A DNA stretch of 64,000 nt. It comes from Pseudomonadota bacterium (GTDB taxonomy: Bacteria > Myxococcota_A > UBA9160 > SZUA-336). Position 1 is the stretch's first letter; each line of letters starts with the position of its first letter. Positions 45,180 to 53,278 of this stretch are shown here, piece after piece. A program made the position numbers and the translations under genes. The notes under the pieces are model-generated. The model was not told where the DNA came from. It was given only the letters and a program-made list of their open reading frames with translations, and did no database searches. The stretch lies in NCBI GenBank assembly GCA_003247575.1, contig QJZC01000023.1:47815-111814 (forward strand). The letters are read 5' to 3'.

Positions 45180-46354
45180 TGCTGCCGCTTCGCTACGCGC
45201 TCGGGAACCTGATCGCTCGCCGGACCCGCACCGCGCTCACGGTCGGCGTGATCGCACTCGTCGTACTCGCGATCTCACTCTTCAGCGGGCTCGTCTCGAG
45301 CCTGCGGCACACACTCGTCTCGACCGGGAGTGCAGACACTCTCGTCGTGCTCCGAAAGGGCTCGACCAATGATGGATCGAGCGCGGTGCCCCTCGAGGCG
45401 GTCAAGGCGTTGCGCTACTTCGAGGGTGTGGCCCGAGATTCCAGCGACCAGCCGCTCGCCTCCCCGGAACTCGTCGTCCAGCCGTTCTTCAGGACCCGCC
45501 AGGGAGGCCGCGAAAACGTGCTGGTGCGCGGAGTGGAGCCGATGGCACTGCAGGTCCACCGGGGGATCACGATCGTCGCGGGGAGGATGTTCGAGGCGTC
45601 CCGCGGCGAAGCCATCATCGGCAAGAGTGTCGCAGATCGCTACGTCGGAGCGGAGCTCGGGTCGGAGCTCGTCTTCGGGCGTAGCAAGTGGAAGGTCGTC
45701 GGGATCTTCGAGTCGGGCGGCTCGTCACTCGAGAGCGAGACGTGGGTCGACGCGCGCGAGCTGGCCGCCGACTCGAAACGTCCGGTGCCGTATTCGGGCC
45801 TGCGGCTGCGCGTTGCCGCCGGCACGGATCCAGACGCACTCGCGCGGCGGATCGGCGACGACCCACGCTGGGCACTCGACGCGATGCCCGAGACGGAGTA
45901 CTACGACAAGCAGGCGGAGTCCGCGAGCATCTTCTATGTGATCGCGATCGGACTCGCGGTGCTCACGGGCATTGGCGCCACATTCGGCGCAACGAACACC
46001 CTCTACGCAGCAGTTCAAGCACGCCGGGCGGAGATCGGCACCCTCCGTGCGATCGGGTTCTCGCGCTTCTCGATCCTGACCTCTTTCTTGATCGAGTCGC
46101 TCGCCCTGGCTCTGGTCGGATTCCTGATCGGCAGTGTGCTCGCTGTGGGCCTCGGTCACCTCGTATCGTTCCTGCTCGGAGGGATCGCATTCGGTGCGTC
46201 GACCTTCACGACGAACGTGGTCGAATTGCGCGTGGGCCCGTTCGATCTCGCAGCCTCGCTCGTGCTCGCGCTCAGCGTCGGCATTGCGGGCGGGTTCTTC
46301 CCAGCGCTGCGCGCCGCGCGGCTGCGACCGATCGAAGCGCTGCGGAGAGGCTGA
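45179..46354 (+). CDS. ABC transporter permease, FtsX/MacB-like (second)
   Basis: A 391-residue paralogue-like partner of the preceding permease, with the same one-plus-three membrane helix layout. The TNTLYAAVQARRAEIGTLRA coupling region, followed by IGFSRFSI, is clear. It ends in FFPALRAARLRPIEALRRG, the common FtsX-like tail. The GTG start overlaps the previous stop by one base. With MacB-like systems the substrate may be a lipoprotein, peptide or metabolite moved from periplasm outward. Confidence 0.93.
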   Translation: MLPLRYALGNLIARRTRTALTVGVIALVVLAISLFSGLVSSLRHTLVSTGSADTLVVLRKGSTNDGSSAVPLEAVKALRYFEGVARDSSDQPLASPELVVQPFFRTRQGGRENVLVRGVEPMALQVHRGITIVAGRMFEASRGEAIIGKSVADRYVGAELGSELVFGRSKWKVVGIFESGGSSLESETWVDARELAADSKRPVPYSGLRLRVAAGTDPDALARRIGDDPRWALDAMPETEYYDKQAESASIFYVIAIGLAVLTGIGATFGATNTLYAAVQARRAEIGTLRAIGFSRFSILTSFLIESLALALVGFLIGSVLAVGLGHLVSFLLGGIAFGASTFTTNVVELRVGPFDLAASLVLALSVGIAGGFFPALRAARLRPIEALRRG

Positions 46355-46357
46355 GGA

Positions 46358-47626
46358 GTGGCGGCCGAAGTCGATTCGAAGAGTCAGAGTAGAACGGAGC
46401 GCCCGGGAGACCGCGCGCGATGGGGCCATTCCGACCTCGCGGCGCTGAAAATCGATCGGAGCGCTGCGCCAAAGTCCAGGTCGCGACGTTGGATCGCGAT
46501 CCCCGTGGCGCTGGCCGCGATCGCTGCGGCTGCCCTGTGGCTTGCGCTCACTAGCACGCCGCTCGTAACCGTCGCCTATGCCCAGCGGAGCGCCGAGCAG
46601 GCAGTGCCGGCAGCGGAGGTGCTGACTGGATCCGGGTATGTCGTCACCGCCGACCGCTACATCTCGCTCGGTGTACGCGTGCCCGCGCGCATCGTCGAGT
46701 ATCTGGTCGAAGAGGGACAGTCGGTGCAGCAGGGGGAGACACTCGTCCGCCTCGACTCTCGCCAGTACGAGGCCGCCCTTTCAGAGTCGCGCGCCGCACT
46801 CGCAAGCGCCCGGGCCAACGCGGAGCTCCGGAAGCGCGAGCTGGTGCGCACGCGTGAGCTTCGTGAGAGAAGCGCCGCATCCGACGCCGACCTCGACCTG
46901 AAGCGCAATCAGGTCGCCGTCTCCGAGGCCGAGATCGCACGCCTCGAGGCACAGATCCGGCGCCAGCTGGTGGACCTCGAAGACACGGTGATCCGCGCCC
47001 CGACCAGCGGCATGATCCTCGAGAAGCTCAAGGAGGTCGGCGAAATCGCGGTCCCGGGAGGTTTCCAGGGTTCCGGAGATCTGATTCGAATGGCAAATCT
47101 GGAGGACCTGCGCGTCGAGCTCGACGTGAACGAGTCGGACCTCGGCCAGATCACGCTCGACCAGCCTGCGCGCGTGATTCCCGAGGCCTATCCAGAGCGG
47201 AGCTACGACGCGCGCGTCGTGAAGCTCTACCCCCAGATCAACCGCCAAAAGGGGACCCTCAAGGTCGAAGCTCGGATCCTCACACCGGACAGCTGGTTGC
47301 GCCCCGACATGAGTGTCCGGATCACCTTCCTGGCACCCGCGGTGTCGTCCGCGCCCGACGGCGACCGCGCAGATTCCGGCCCACCCACTGGGGAAACGCC
47401 GGGAGCCGTCGTCCTCGTTCCCCGCGCTGCTGTTCGGCGAGAACAGGGGGGCACCTTCGCATGGGTGGTTACCCAGGGGCGCGCGCGCCGTCAGCCGCTC
47501 GAGATCGCCGGTCCCGGTCCGGGAGACTCGCTGATCGTGACTTCGGGCCTCGCCGGCGGCGAAGCGACCGTCATAGACGAAGCCACAGACCTACGCGAAG
47601 GGCAAGCCGTAGAGATCAAGCGTTGA
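46358..47626 (+). CDS. Membrane-fusion (HlyD-like) periplasmic adaptor
   Basis: A 422-residue adaptor starting at GTG three bases after the permease stop. A cytoplasmic N-terminus with many charged residues precedes one membrane helix (about residues 45-65). The lipoyl half-motifs VPARIVEYLVEEGQSVQQGE and DTVIRAPTSGMILEKLKE bracket a coiled-coil hairpin. A beta-barrel and membrane-proximal region (RVIPEAYPERSYDARVVKL, QGRARRQPLEI) follow. It would link the ABC permeases to an outer-membrane channel, completing a tripartite exporter; no TolC gene is adjacent. Confidence 0.93.
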   Translation: MAAEVDSKSQSRTERPGDRARWGHSDLAALKIDRSAAPKSRSRRWIAIPVALAAIAAAALWLALTSTPLVTVAYAQRSAEQAVPAAEVLTGSGYVVTADRYISLGVRVPARIVEYLVEEGQSVQQGETLVRLDSRQYEAALSESRAALASARANAELRKRELVRTRELRERSAASDADLDLKRNQVAVSEAEIARLEAQIRRQLVDLEDTVIRAPTSGMILEKLKEVGEIAVPGGFQGSGDLIRMANLEDLRVELDVNESDLGQITLDQPARVIPEAYPERSYDARVVKLYPQINRQKGTLKVEARILTPDSWLRPDMSVRITFLAPAVSSAPDGDRADSGPPTGETPGAVVLVPRAAVRREQGGTFAWVVTQGRARRQPLEIAGPGPGDSLIVTSGLAGGEATVIDEATDLREGQAVEIKR

Positions 47627-48060
47627 GCGGACTCCAAGCGACGAGTTCACGAGACGCCGTCTCCGCATCCCCAGACCGTCTCCGAATCCCCAGGGTCTCC
47701 GAATCCCCGGAGACTGGACCGATACATGGGTCGAGATCTTCTGACGTGTAGCAGTTCCGGCGGCACGTCGAAGAACGGCACCTCAGATCCCCCTCCTCAC
47801 GCACCGACCCTCCATCGACAGGTCGTAGATCACCCGCCGCACCACGTCGATCGGGTACGACAAGCGCGTGAGCTGGCTCTCGACCGTGGGGATCAACGCC
47901 CTCGGATCCGTAGGACACGTTTCCCCCACGAGGCGGACTTCGGGCCGGCGCCCGAACGGGAGCGCGCGTAACGGGAGCCACCGGCCGCTCCGCGCTCCTC
48001 GCCGTGAGGAGCTCGGCCATCGATCTCGTCCGACCGATTCCCACCGGCTACCCTGCGTGC
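47627..48060. other. Intergenic region with tandem repeats after the ABC operon
   Basis: About 430 bases. It contains the tandem repeats and hairpin listed separately, then no recognisable gene on the plus strand. On the minus strand a short frame ending at 47783 reads TDPRALIPTVESQLTRLSYP then VVRRVIYDLSMEG, which looks somewhat protein-like but has no start codon or ribosome site I trust. Confidence 0.4.
47657..47710. repeat. Three imperfect tandem copies of an 18-base repeat
   Basis: Units beginning near 47657, 47676 and 47694 share GTCTCCGAATCCCC (first unit GTCTCCGCATCCCC). The last unit can fold: GTCTCC and GGAGAC around GAATCCCC at 47695-47714, and an adjacent GAGACG/GTCTC inverted pair precedes the first unit. 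It follows the ABC operon by about 30 bases and may act in transcript termination or stability. Confidence 0.75.
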
Positions 48061-49542
48061 ATGGGCGCAGCGACGATCTTGCTGACGGGCGCATCGGGTT
48101 ACATAGGCGGCCGACTGCTGCGACGCCTGGAGGAGGCGCGCGGCGGCGTGCGCTGTCTCGCACGTCAACCGGACTTCGTGCGCGCACGCCTGGGGAATGA
48201 ATCGGAGGCGGTGCAAGGAGACGTACTCTGCCCCGAGAGTCTCGAAGCCGCATTTCAGGGCATCGAGGTCGGCTACTACCTGGTCCACTCGATGGGAGCC
48301 AGCGGCGCCTTCGAAGAGCTCGATCGCAGCGGCGCACTCAATTTCGGACGTGCCGCCCGCGCAGCTGGAGTAAAGCGGATCATCTACCTCGGCGGGCTCG
48401 GGGACGAGACAACCGATCTCTCGCCGCACCTCCGAAGCCGCCACGAGGTGGGCCGTACCTTGAGAGAGTCGGGCGTCCCGGTGATCGAGTTCCGAGCCTC
48501 GATCGTGATTGGTTCGGGTAGCCTCTCCTTCGAACTGGTGCGTGCGCTGGTGGAGCGGCTCCCTCTGATGATCACGCCGCGCTGGGTCGAAGTCACGGCC
48601 CAGCCGATCGCCATCGGGGACGTCCTGGACTACCTAGTCGCAGCCCTGGACCTGGAGACGCCGGAGAGCCGGATCTATGAGATCGGAGGTGCGGATCGGG
48701 TGTCCTATCGCGATCTGATGCGCGAATACGCGCGTCAACGCGGGCTGCGGCGCCGGATGATTTCCTTGCCCGCGCTCAGCGCGAACCTCAGCAGCTTGTG
48801 GCTCGGGCTCGTCACCCCGATCTATGCACGCGTCGGCCGATCTCTGATCGAGGGAATTCGTCACGAGACCTGCGTGAGGAATCCCCGGGCTCTCGCCGAC
48901 TTCGACATCGCGCCCATGGGGATTGCACCGGCGATCGAGGCTGCGCTTCACAACGAAGAGCTCGAGCTCGCCGAGACCCGCTGGTCGGATGCAGTTTCTG
49001 CCGGTCCCTCCGCAGCGAGGAATCCTGTCGGTCTCAGCGTCGTGACTTCGGGACGCCGGCTCGTCGACGTGCGCCGCTGCCTGCTCGACGTCGACAGCGA
49101 GCAAGCGTTCGCACCCATTCGTCGTCTGGGCGGGACGACGGGTTGGTATGCGTACGACTGGCTCTGGAGCCTACGTGGCTGGATCGATCTCCTGCTGGGT
49201 GGTGTCGGCACGAGGCGTGGTCGCGCCCATCCCGACCGGCTGAGCACCGGAGAGCCCCTCGACTGGTGGCGCGTCGAGCTCTACGAGCCCGATCGTCGCT
49301 TGCGACTCCGGGCAGAAATGATCCTACCAGGACGCGCCTGGCTCGAATTCGAGGTCTCTCCGCTGCCCGGCGGCAGCCAAGTCACGCAGACAGCGATCTT
49401 CGACCCCACGGGATTGGCTGGCCTCGCCTACTGGTACGGAGTGGCGCCGCTGCACGCCCTCGTCTTCCGTGGTCTGCTCGACGGAATCGCCGCGGCCGCG
49501 CGCGCGAACGCTTCGCAGCTTCCAGATCCACCGCACGCTTAG
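48061..49542 (+). CDS. NAD(P)-binding SDR protein with C-terminal DUF2867 domain
   Basis: A 493-residue protein from the ATG at 48061. The N-terminal ~300 residues form an extended/atypical SDR Rossmann domain (ILLTGASGYIGGRLLRRL, VQGDVLCPESLEAAFQG, YLGGLG). The second part (residues ~340-480) is DUF2867, a START-like ligand-binding domain (GWYAYDWLWSLRGWIDLLLG, WRVELYEPDRRLRLRAEM, QTAIFDPTGLAGLAYWYG). Fusions of this type are widespread but of unknown function; some are annotated as nucleoside-diphosphate-sugar epimerases without evidence. The fusion suggests that a hydrophobic ligand is bound and reduced or isomerised. Confidence 0.9.
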   Translation: MGAATILLTGASGYIGGRLLRRLEEARGGVRCLARQPDFVRARLGNESEAVQGDVLCPESLEAAFQGIEVGYYLVHSMGASGAFEELDRSGALNFGRAARAAGVKRIIYLGGLGDETTDLSPHLRSRHEVGRTLRESGVPVIEFRASIVIGSGSLSFELVRALVERLPLMITPRWVEVTAQPIAIGDVLDYLVAALDLETPESRIYEIGGADRVSYRDLMREYARQRGLRRRMISLPALSANLSSLWLGLVTPIYARVGRSLIEGIRHETCVRNPRALADFDIAPMGIAPAIEAALHNEELELAETRWSDAVSAGPSAARNPVGLSVVTSGRRLVDVRRCLLDVDSEQAFAPIRRLGGTTGWYAYDWLWSLRGWIDLLLGGVGTRRGRAHPDRLSTGEPLDWWRVELYEPDRRLRLRAEMILPGRAWLEFEVSPLPGGSQVTQTAIFDPTGLAGLAYWYGVAPLHALVFRGLLDGIAAAARANASQLPDPPHA

Positions 49543-49813
49543 TTCGCTGTTGCCCCTCTCGGACCGACCCCGCGTCCGAGCTCCGAGCCAACCCTGTGCA
49601 GATCGCACGCGCAGACGTCGGAGTCTGTGCAGTCACGCGATGCGATCGTGAGATATGCCTGAATCGAGGGCTGCTCGTCGGGGCACCCCTGCACAATCGG
49701 TGGTCACCCCCTGCCTTGCGAGTAGCTAGTCCAGAAGCGACGTGCGACGAATTGCACACGAGCTTTGCGCGATTGGCACTTGGGTAACGTGGTGATCCAT
49801 GGCACGCGTCACG

Positions 49814-49833
49814 CACTGCACTAAGGGTCAGGT
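49814..49833 (+). promoter_or_regulatory. lux-box-like operator upstream of the cluster
   Basis: CACTG, ten bases, then CAGGT: eight of ten arm positions match the canonical ACCTG-N10-CAGGT arms of LuxR-type boxes. The spacer ends in AAGGGT, similar to the second site at 60764. TATCAT follows at 49855-49860, placing the box centre about 43 bases upstream of the expected start point, the usual position for activation. A LuxR-type regulator gene lies within the same cluster (58939). Confidence 0.5.
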
Positions 49834-49854
49834 GTGCGACCGCGCGGGCTCCCC

Positions 49855-49860
49855 TATCAT
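49855..49860 (+). promoter_or_regulatory. -10-like hexamer of the cluster promoter
   Basis: TATCAT differs from TATAAT at one position. It begins 31.5 bases from the centre of the lux-box-like site, exactly as the weaker TAGTCT at 60805-60810 does with its own box. Confidence 0.4.
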
Positions 49861-50007
49861 CCTCATCGTTCATACAGAGGCGCCGTTGACGCAGGCGTCC
49901 ACGAAGTCCGATCCAGTCGTTCTTTCAGATGTTCAGACGCCTGCATACTTCCTTCAATTGCTGTTGACTGTGAGTTCTGCTCGCGGAACGGAGAGTAGAG
50001 AGCTGTC

Positions 50008-51198
50008 ATGCACCACCTCCCCTTGGATCATACTTGGTTCGTTACTGGAATTACCGGATTCCTGGGTTCGTATCTCACGGCCGAGCTCCTTTGGCGTACT
50101 GACGGACGTGCGCGGATTCTCGCTCTGGTACGTCCCTCGAAACGCGCCTCGGCCTGCGAGCGCGTCATTGAAGCACTCGAGCCCTTGGTGGGACATCAGG
50201 GTGCGCTCGACGCGCTCCAGTCGATCGACATCGTGTCCGGCGACGTGACCAAGCCACAACTCGGACTCACCGATCGTGAGTACTGGCATGTCGCCGAGCG
50301 TGCGAGCATCATCATCCACGCGGCTGCTTCGATCAGCTTTGACATCGAGCTCGCCGACGCACGCCACATCAACGTCGAAGGCACGCGTCGCATCCTCGAT
50401 CTCGCGCGGCACGCGGCAGAGCTCGGCCACGCTCCTCGGATGGTCTACGTCAGTACCGCGTATGTTTCGGGCGCATCTGGCGGAGTGATTCAGGCCAAGG
50501 ATCTGTGCGTAGAGCGTCCGTTCACGAATGCATACGAGCGCTCGAAGGCCGAGGCGGAGACGCTCGTACGTTCGCACATGTCAGACCTGAGCCTGACAGT
50601 GGTTCGACCTTCGATCGTAATCGGAGATTCCGTAACCGGCTACCCGAAGGAGTTCTCGACCCTCTACTACGCCTTCCGCATCATCCATCACGGGCTTCTC
50701 CCATACTCCCCGGAAGGCCACATCGATTGCGTTCCCGTCGACTACGTCACTCAGGGCATCCTGGCGGCCGCCTGCGACCCTCGCGCGATCGGACGGACCT
50801 TTCATCTGACGGCGGGGTCCGATCGACAGCTCCGCTGGGAGCAGTTCGCGCCTGCGGTCATCGAGCGGGTCGCCCGACGGACCGGGAAGCAGCTCAAACA
50901 CGAGGTCGTCTCGGCGGAGGACTACCTCTCCCGTTTCGAAGATCGGCACCAGTTGTCGTCACGCAGACGATTCGTCGTGGAGCAGTTCCGCTCGCTCTAT
51001 GCCCCCTATCTGATGCAGCAGACCAAACACTTCCAGGATGACGAGACGCGTATCCTGCTCGCTGGGATCCGCCCGCCGGAGCCGCACGAAATGATCGATC
51101 TGGTCGCCGGGTACTGCATGGAGACGCGCTGGGGCAGCGATCCGCGCGGGCACTCGGCCTGGGGAGAGGTTCTGCCCTCTCGGAGGATGTGCGCGTGA
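50008..51198 (+). CDS. Thioester-reductase / acyl-reductase-like extended SDR
   Basis: A 396-residue protein of the NAD_binding_4 type. It starts with WFVTGITGFLGSYLTAELLW (nucleotide-binding loop) and has IIIHAAASISFD, the active-site region VYVSTAYVSG, and YERSKAEAE carrying Tyr and Lys of the SDR catalytic set. VVRPSIVIGDSVTGYPKEFS is typical of thioester-reductase and fatty-acyl reductase domains. It probably reduces an acyl thioester to an aldehyde or alcohol with NADPH. It is the first gene of the cluster; its stop overlaps the start of the glycosyltransferase (GTGA). No carrier-protein domain is fused, so the acyl donor would come from elsewhere. Confidence 0.88.
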   Translation: MHHLPLDHTWFVTGITGFLGSYLTAELLWRTDGRARILALVRPSKRASACERVIEALEPLVGHQGALDALQSIDIVSGDVTKPQLGLTDREYWHVAERASIIIHAAASISFDIELADARHINVEGTRRILDLARHAAELGHAPRMVYVSTAYVSGASGGVIQAKDLCVERPFTNAYERSKAEAETLVRSHMSDLSLTVVRPSIVIGDSVTGYPKEFSTLYYAFRIIHHGLLPYSPEGHIDCVPVDYVTQGILAAACDPRAIGRTFHLTAGSDRQLRWEQFAPAVIERVARRTGKQLKHEVVSAEDYLSRFEDRHQLSSRRRFVVEQFRSLYAPYLMQQTKHFQDDETRILLAGIRPPEPHEMIDLVAGYCMETRWGSDPRGHSAWGEVLPSRRMCA

Positions 51199-52382
51199 CC
51201 TCGCTGCTGATCCTCCTGGGGGCCGGACTCGCGGGCTGGCTGCTTGCGCGACGCGTGCCGCTGCCGCTGGGCCTGGACGACAAGCTCTCTGCTCGAACGG
51301 AGGGATGGAAGCTCGCCCGAGACCCGAAGGTCTCCGTCCTGATCCCGGTACGCAACGAAGCCAAGAAGATCGAAGCGTGCATCCGTTCCGTGCTGGCCCA
51401 GGACTATTCTGCGGAAGAGATCGTCGTGGTCGACGACGGATCGACCGATGCGACGCCCGAGATCCTCGAGCGACTCCAAAGAGAACCGAGCGCTGGTGCA
51501 CTCCGCGTGCTTCGAGTAGATCAAACAGCCGACGGGTGGACCGGCAAGAACTGGGCGATGCAGATGGGTGCCCGCGAACTCTCGGGCGAGTGGATCCTGC
51601 AGATCGATGGGGATGTCGAGCTCGCCCCGGATGCACTACGGCGCTCGCTGGTCCTGGTGCAGAGAGAAGCGCTCGACATGTTGTCCCTGCTCTCGACCCT
51701 GCTTGCCGAGACGCTGGTGGAGCGACTCTTCCAGCTCCAGATTCCCATGTTCGCGCTCCTCTTCAACAACCTCGATGCCGTCAATGACCCGACTTCTCCG
51801 AAGATGTTCGTGAACGGTCAGTTCATCCTCTATCGTGCGGAGAGCTTCCAGACGCTCGGGGGATACCCCGCAATCGCCAGCGAGGTAGCCGACGACATCG
51901 CACTGGGACGGCTCTTTCAGCGCAACGGGCTCGCCTACCGGATCCTGTTCGGTCAGGAGTACGTTCGCACCCGGATGTATGAAGATCTGAGAGGCATCTG
52001 GCGCGGCTGGAGCAAGTTTCTGTACAACGGACTCTTTCTGACACCCGCCAATGTCGCCCTCTGCGTGGGGCGTATTCTCGGAATTTTCGTGGTCCCGCCG
52101 GTCTTGATGCTCATCTCCCTCGGTCTCGCGCTCTCGGGCGGCGCGTCCGCGCTGCTCGTCTGGATGCTCGCCGGATCGTCTCTGGTCTCGTCGTTCGTCT
52201 ACAAGGCCTGGCGGATTCTGTGCATCTCGCTCCGGGCCGAGCGCGCTGTCTCCGTAGCTTACCCGGTATCGGCCCTTTTCTTCCTGGCGCTCCTCGTCCA
52301 CTCCAGCTACCGCATTGCTACGCGGCGCGGAGTCGTCTGGAAGGGACGGACATACTTCTCGGCGGAAGGAGTTGCAAAGTGA
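51195..52382 (+). CDS. Membrane-bound GT2 glycosyltransferase (HpnB/CrtQ-like)
   Basis: A 395-residue enzyme starting at the GTG at 51195, seven bases after GGAGGA and overlapping the preceding stop. One N-terminal membrane helix is followed by a GT2 catalytic domain (VSVLIPVRNEAKKIEACIRS, IVVVDDGSTDAT, the DxD-like LQIDGDVELAPDAL, and KMFVNGQFILYR). Three or four C-terminal helices end at GVVWKGRTY. This layout and the KGRTY ending are those of hopanoid- and carotenoid-associated glycosyltransferases. It should transfer a sugar to a membrane lipid on the cytoplasmic face. The stop overlaps the next start (GTGA). Confidence 0.92.
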   Translation: MTSLLILLGAGLAGWLLARRVPLPLGLDDKLSARTEGWKLARDPKVSVLIPVRNEAKKIEACIRSVLAQDYSAEEIVVVDDGSTDATPEILERLQREPSAGALRVLRVDQTADGWTGKNWAMQMGARELSGEWILQIDGDVELAPDALRRSLVLVQREALDMLSLLSTLLAETLVERLFQLQIPMFALLFNNLDAVNDPTSPKMFVNGQFILYRAESFQTLGGYPAIASEVADDIALGRLFQRNGLAYRILFGQEYVRTRMYEDLRGIWRGWSKFLYNGLFLTPANVALCVGRILGIFVVPPVLMLISLGLALSGGASALLVWMLAGSSLVSSFVYKAWRILCISLRAERAVSVAYPVSALFFLALLVHSSYRIATRRGVVWKGRTYFSAEGVAK

Positions 52383-53278
52383 CTTCGCACGTTGATCTCC
52401 CCGGCCCCACCGTCTCCAATGTCGTCCAGATCATGGGCCTCAGCCTGCAGTCGTCCACGTACGATCCCCGCCTCTGGCAGCTGGTGCGAAGCGCCCGGGT
52501 GGACGGTGTCCGAAATTCCGCTCCTGCACTGCGAATGATCATTCCGGCCGCCGGGCATGGATCTCGCCTGAGATCAGAGCTGCCGAAGCCGCTCGTGCCG
52601 GTCGGTGGGCTACCGAGCCTGCACCGGCTGGTCACCCTGGCGCGCTGCATCGGAGCGGAGCCGATCGTGGTGGTGCGGGACGAGGTGAGGAGCTCCATTC
52701 GCGAGAGTCTGTGCACTGCTGGACTGGAGGCACTGCTGGTGGATCAGGAGAGTGGGCCGGGAATGGGATTCGCGGTGCTCGATGCTCTCGCCCACACGGG
52801 GGACGACGACGACATCCTCCTCGTCTGGGGTGACATGCCGGCGCCCCGCTACTCGACCGCAGCGCGGACACTCCTGCTGCATCGGACCTTTCGGAGCCAG
52901 ATCAGCGCTACCGTCCCCACGGTCCGTCGCTCGGAGCCGTACGTGGCTCTGGAACGAGATCGCCTCGGTGCGGTGTATCGCGTGCGCCAGTCGAGACTGG
53001 GCGACTCCACCCCGAGCATCGGTGAGAGCGACTGTGGGATGTTCGTCTGTCGGAGCGGCTCTCTACAGCGCGCACTGCACCGGCTGGCCAAGACGTGGGC
53101 CTCCTCGAGCGAGGCTCCTGCCGAGCTCGACTTCCTGCCCTGCTTGCTCGAGATGCAGCAGGAGCTTCCAGTGTTGTGCATGCGGTTGGGGATGCCATTC
53201 GAGTCGGTGAGCATCAACACCCCCAGCGAGCTCGAGGCTGTAAACACATACTATCGGCGAGGAACACGATGCGGCTGA
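52379..53278 (+). CDS. Nucleotidyltransferase, sugar-/phospho-substrate activating
   Basis: A 299-residue NTP_transferase-fold protein from the GTG at 52379, which overlaps the glycosyltransferase stop; the open frame upstream to 52220 is antisense-like filler. The signature MIIPAAGHGSRLRSELPKPL at about residues 54-73 contains the glycine-rich loop and the Lys that binds the triphosphate, and LLVWGDMPAP contains the metal-binding Asp. Such enzymes activate sugar-1-phosphates, choline phosphate or phospho-acids by attaching a nucleotide. About 50 residues precede the core. The next gene, a CofD-like protein, overlaps it by ten bases; in F420 biosynthesis a nucleotidyltransferase (CofC) feeds CofD, so a similar hand-over is possible here. 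Confidence 0.88.
   Translation: MTSHVDLPGPTVSNVVQIMGLSLQSSTYDPRLWQLVRSARVDGVRNSAPALRMIIPAAGHGSRLRSELPKPLVPVGGLPSLHRLVTLARCIGAEPIVVVRDEVRSSIRESLCTAGLEALLVDQESGPGMGFAVLDALAHTGDDDDILLVWGDMPAPRYSTAARTLLLHRTFRSQISATVPTVRRSEPYVALERDRLGAVYRVRQSRLGDSTPSIGESDCGMFVCRSGSLQRALHRLAKTWASSSEAPAELDFLPCLLEMQQELPVLCMRLGMPFESVSINTPSELEAVNTYYRRGTRCG

Larger units (their letters stand above)
49543..50007. other. Regulatory region upstream of the lipid-export cluster
   Basis: These 465 bases hold no gene I can recognise. They contain a lux-box-like inverted repeat and a -10-like hexamer (listed separately) and the leader of the first cluster gene. A leader of about 140 bases would separate the inferred transcription start from the ATG at 50008. 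Confidence 0.5.

Noticed and set aside
47783..47990. Minus-strand small protein ending VVRRVIYDLSMEG
   Set aside because: Looks partly protein-like but lacks a credible start codon or ribosome site; kept only as a note.
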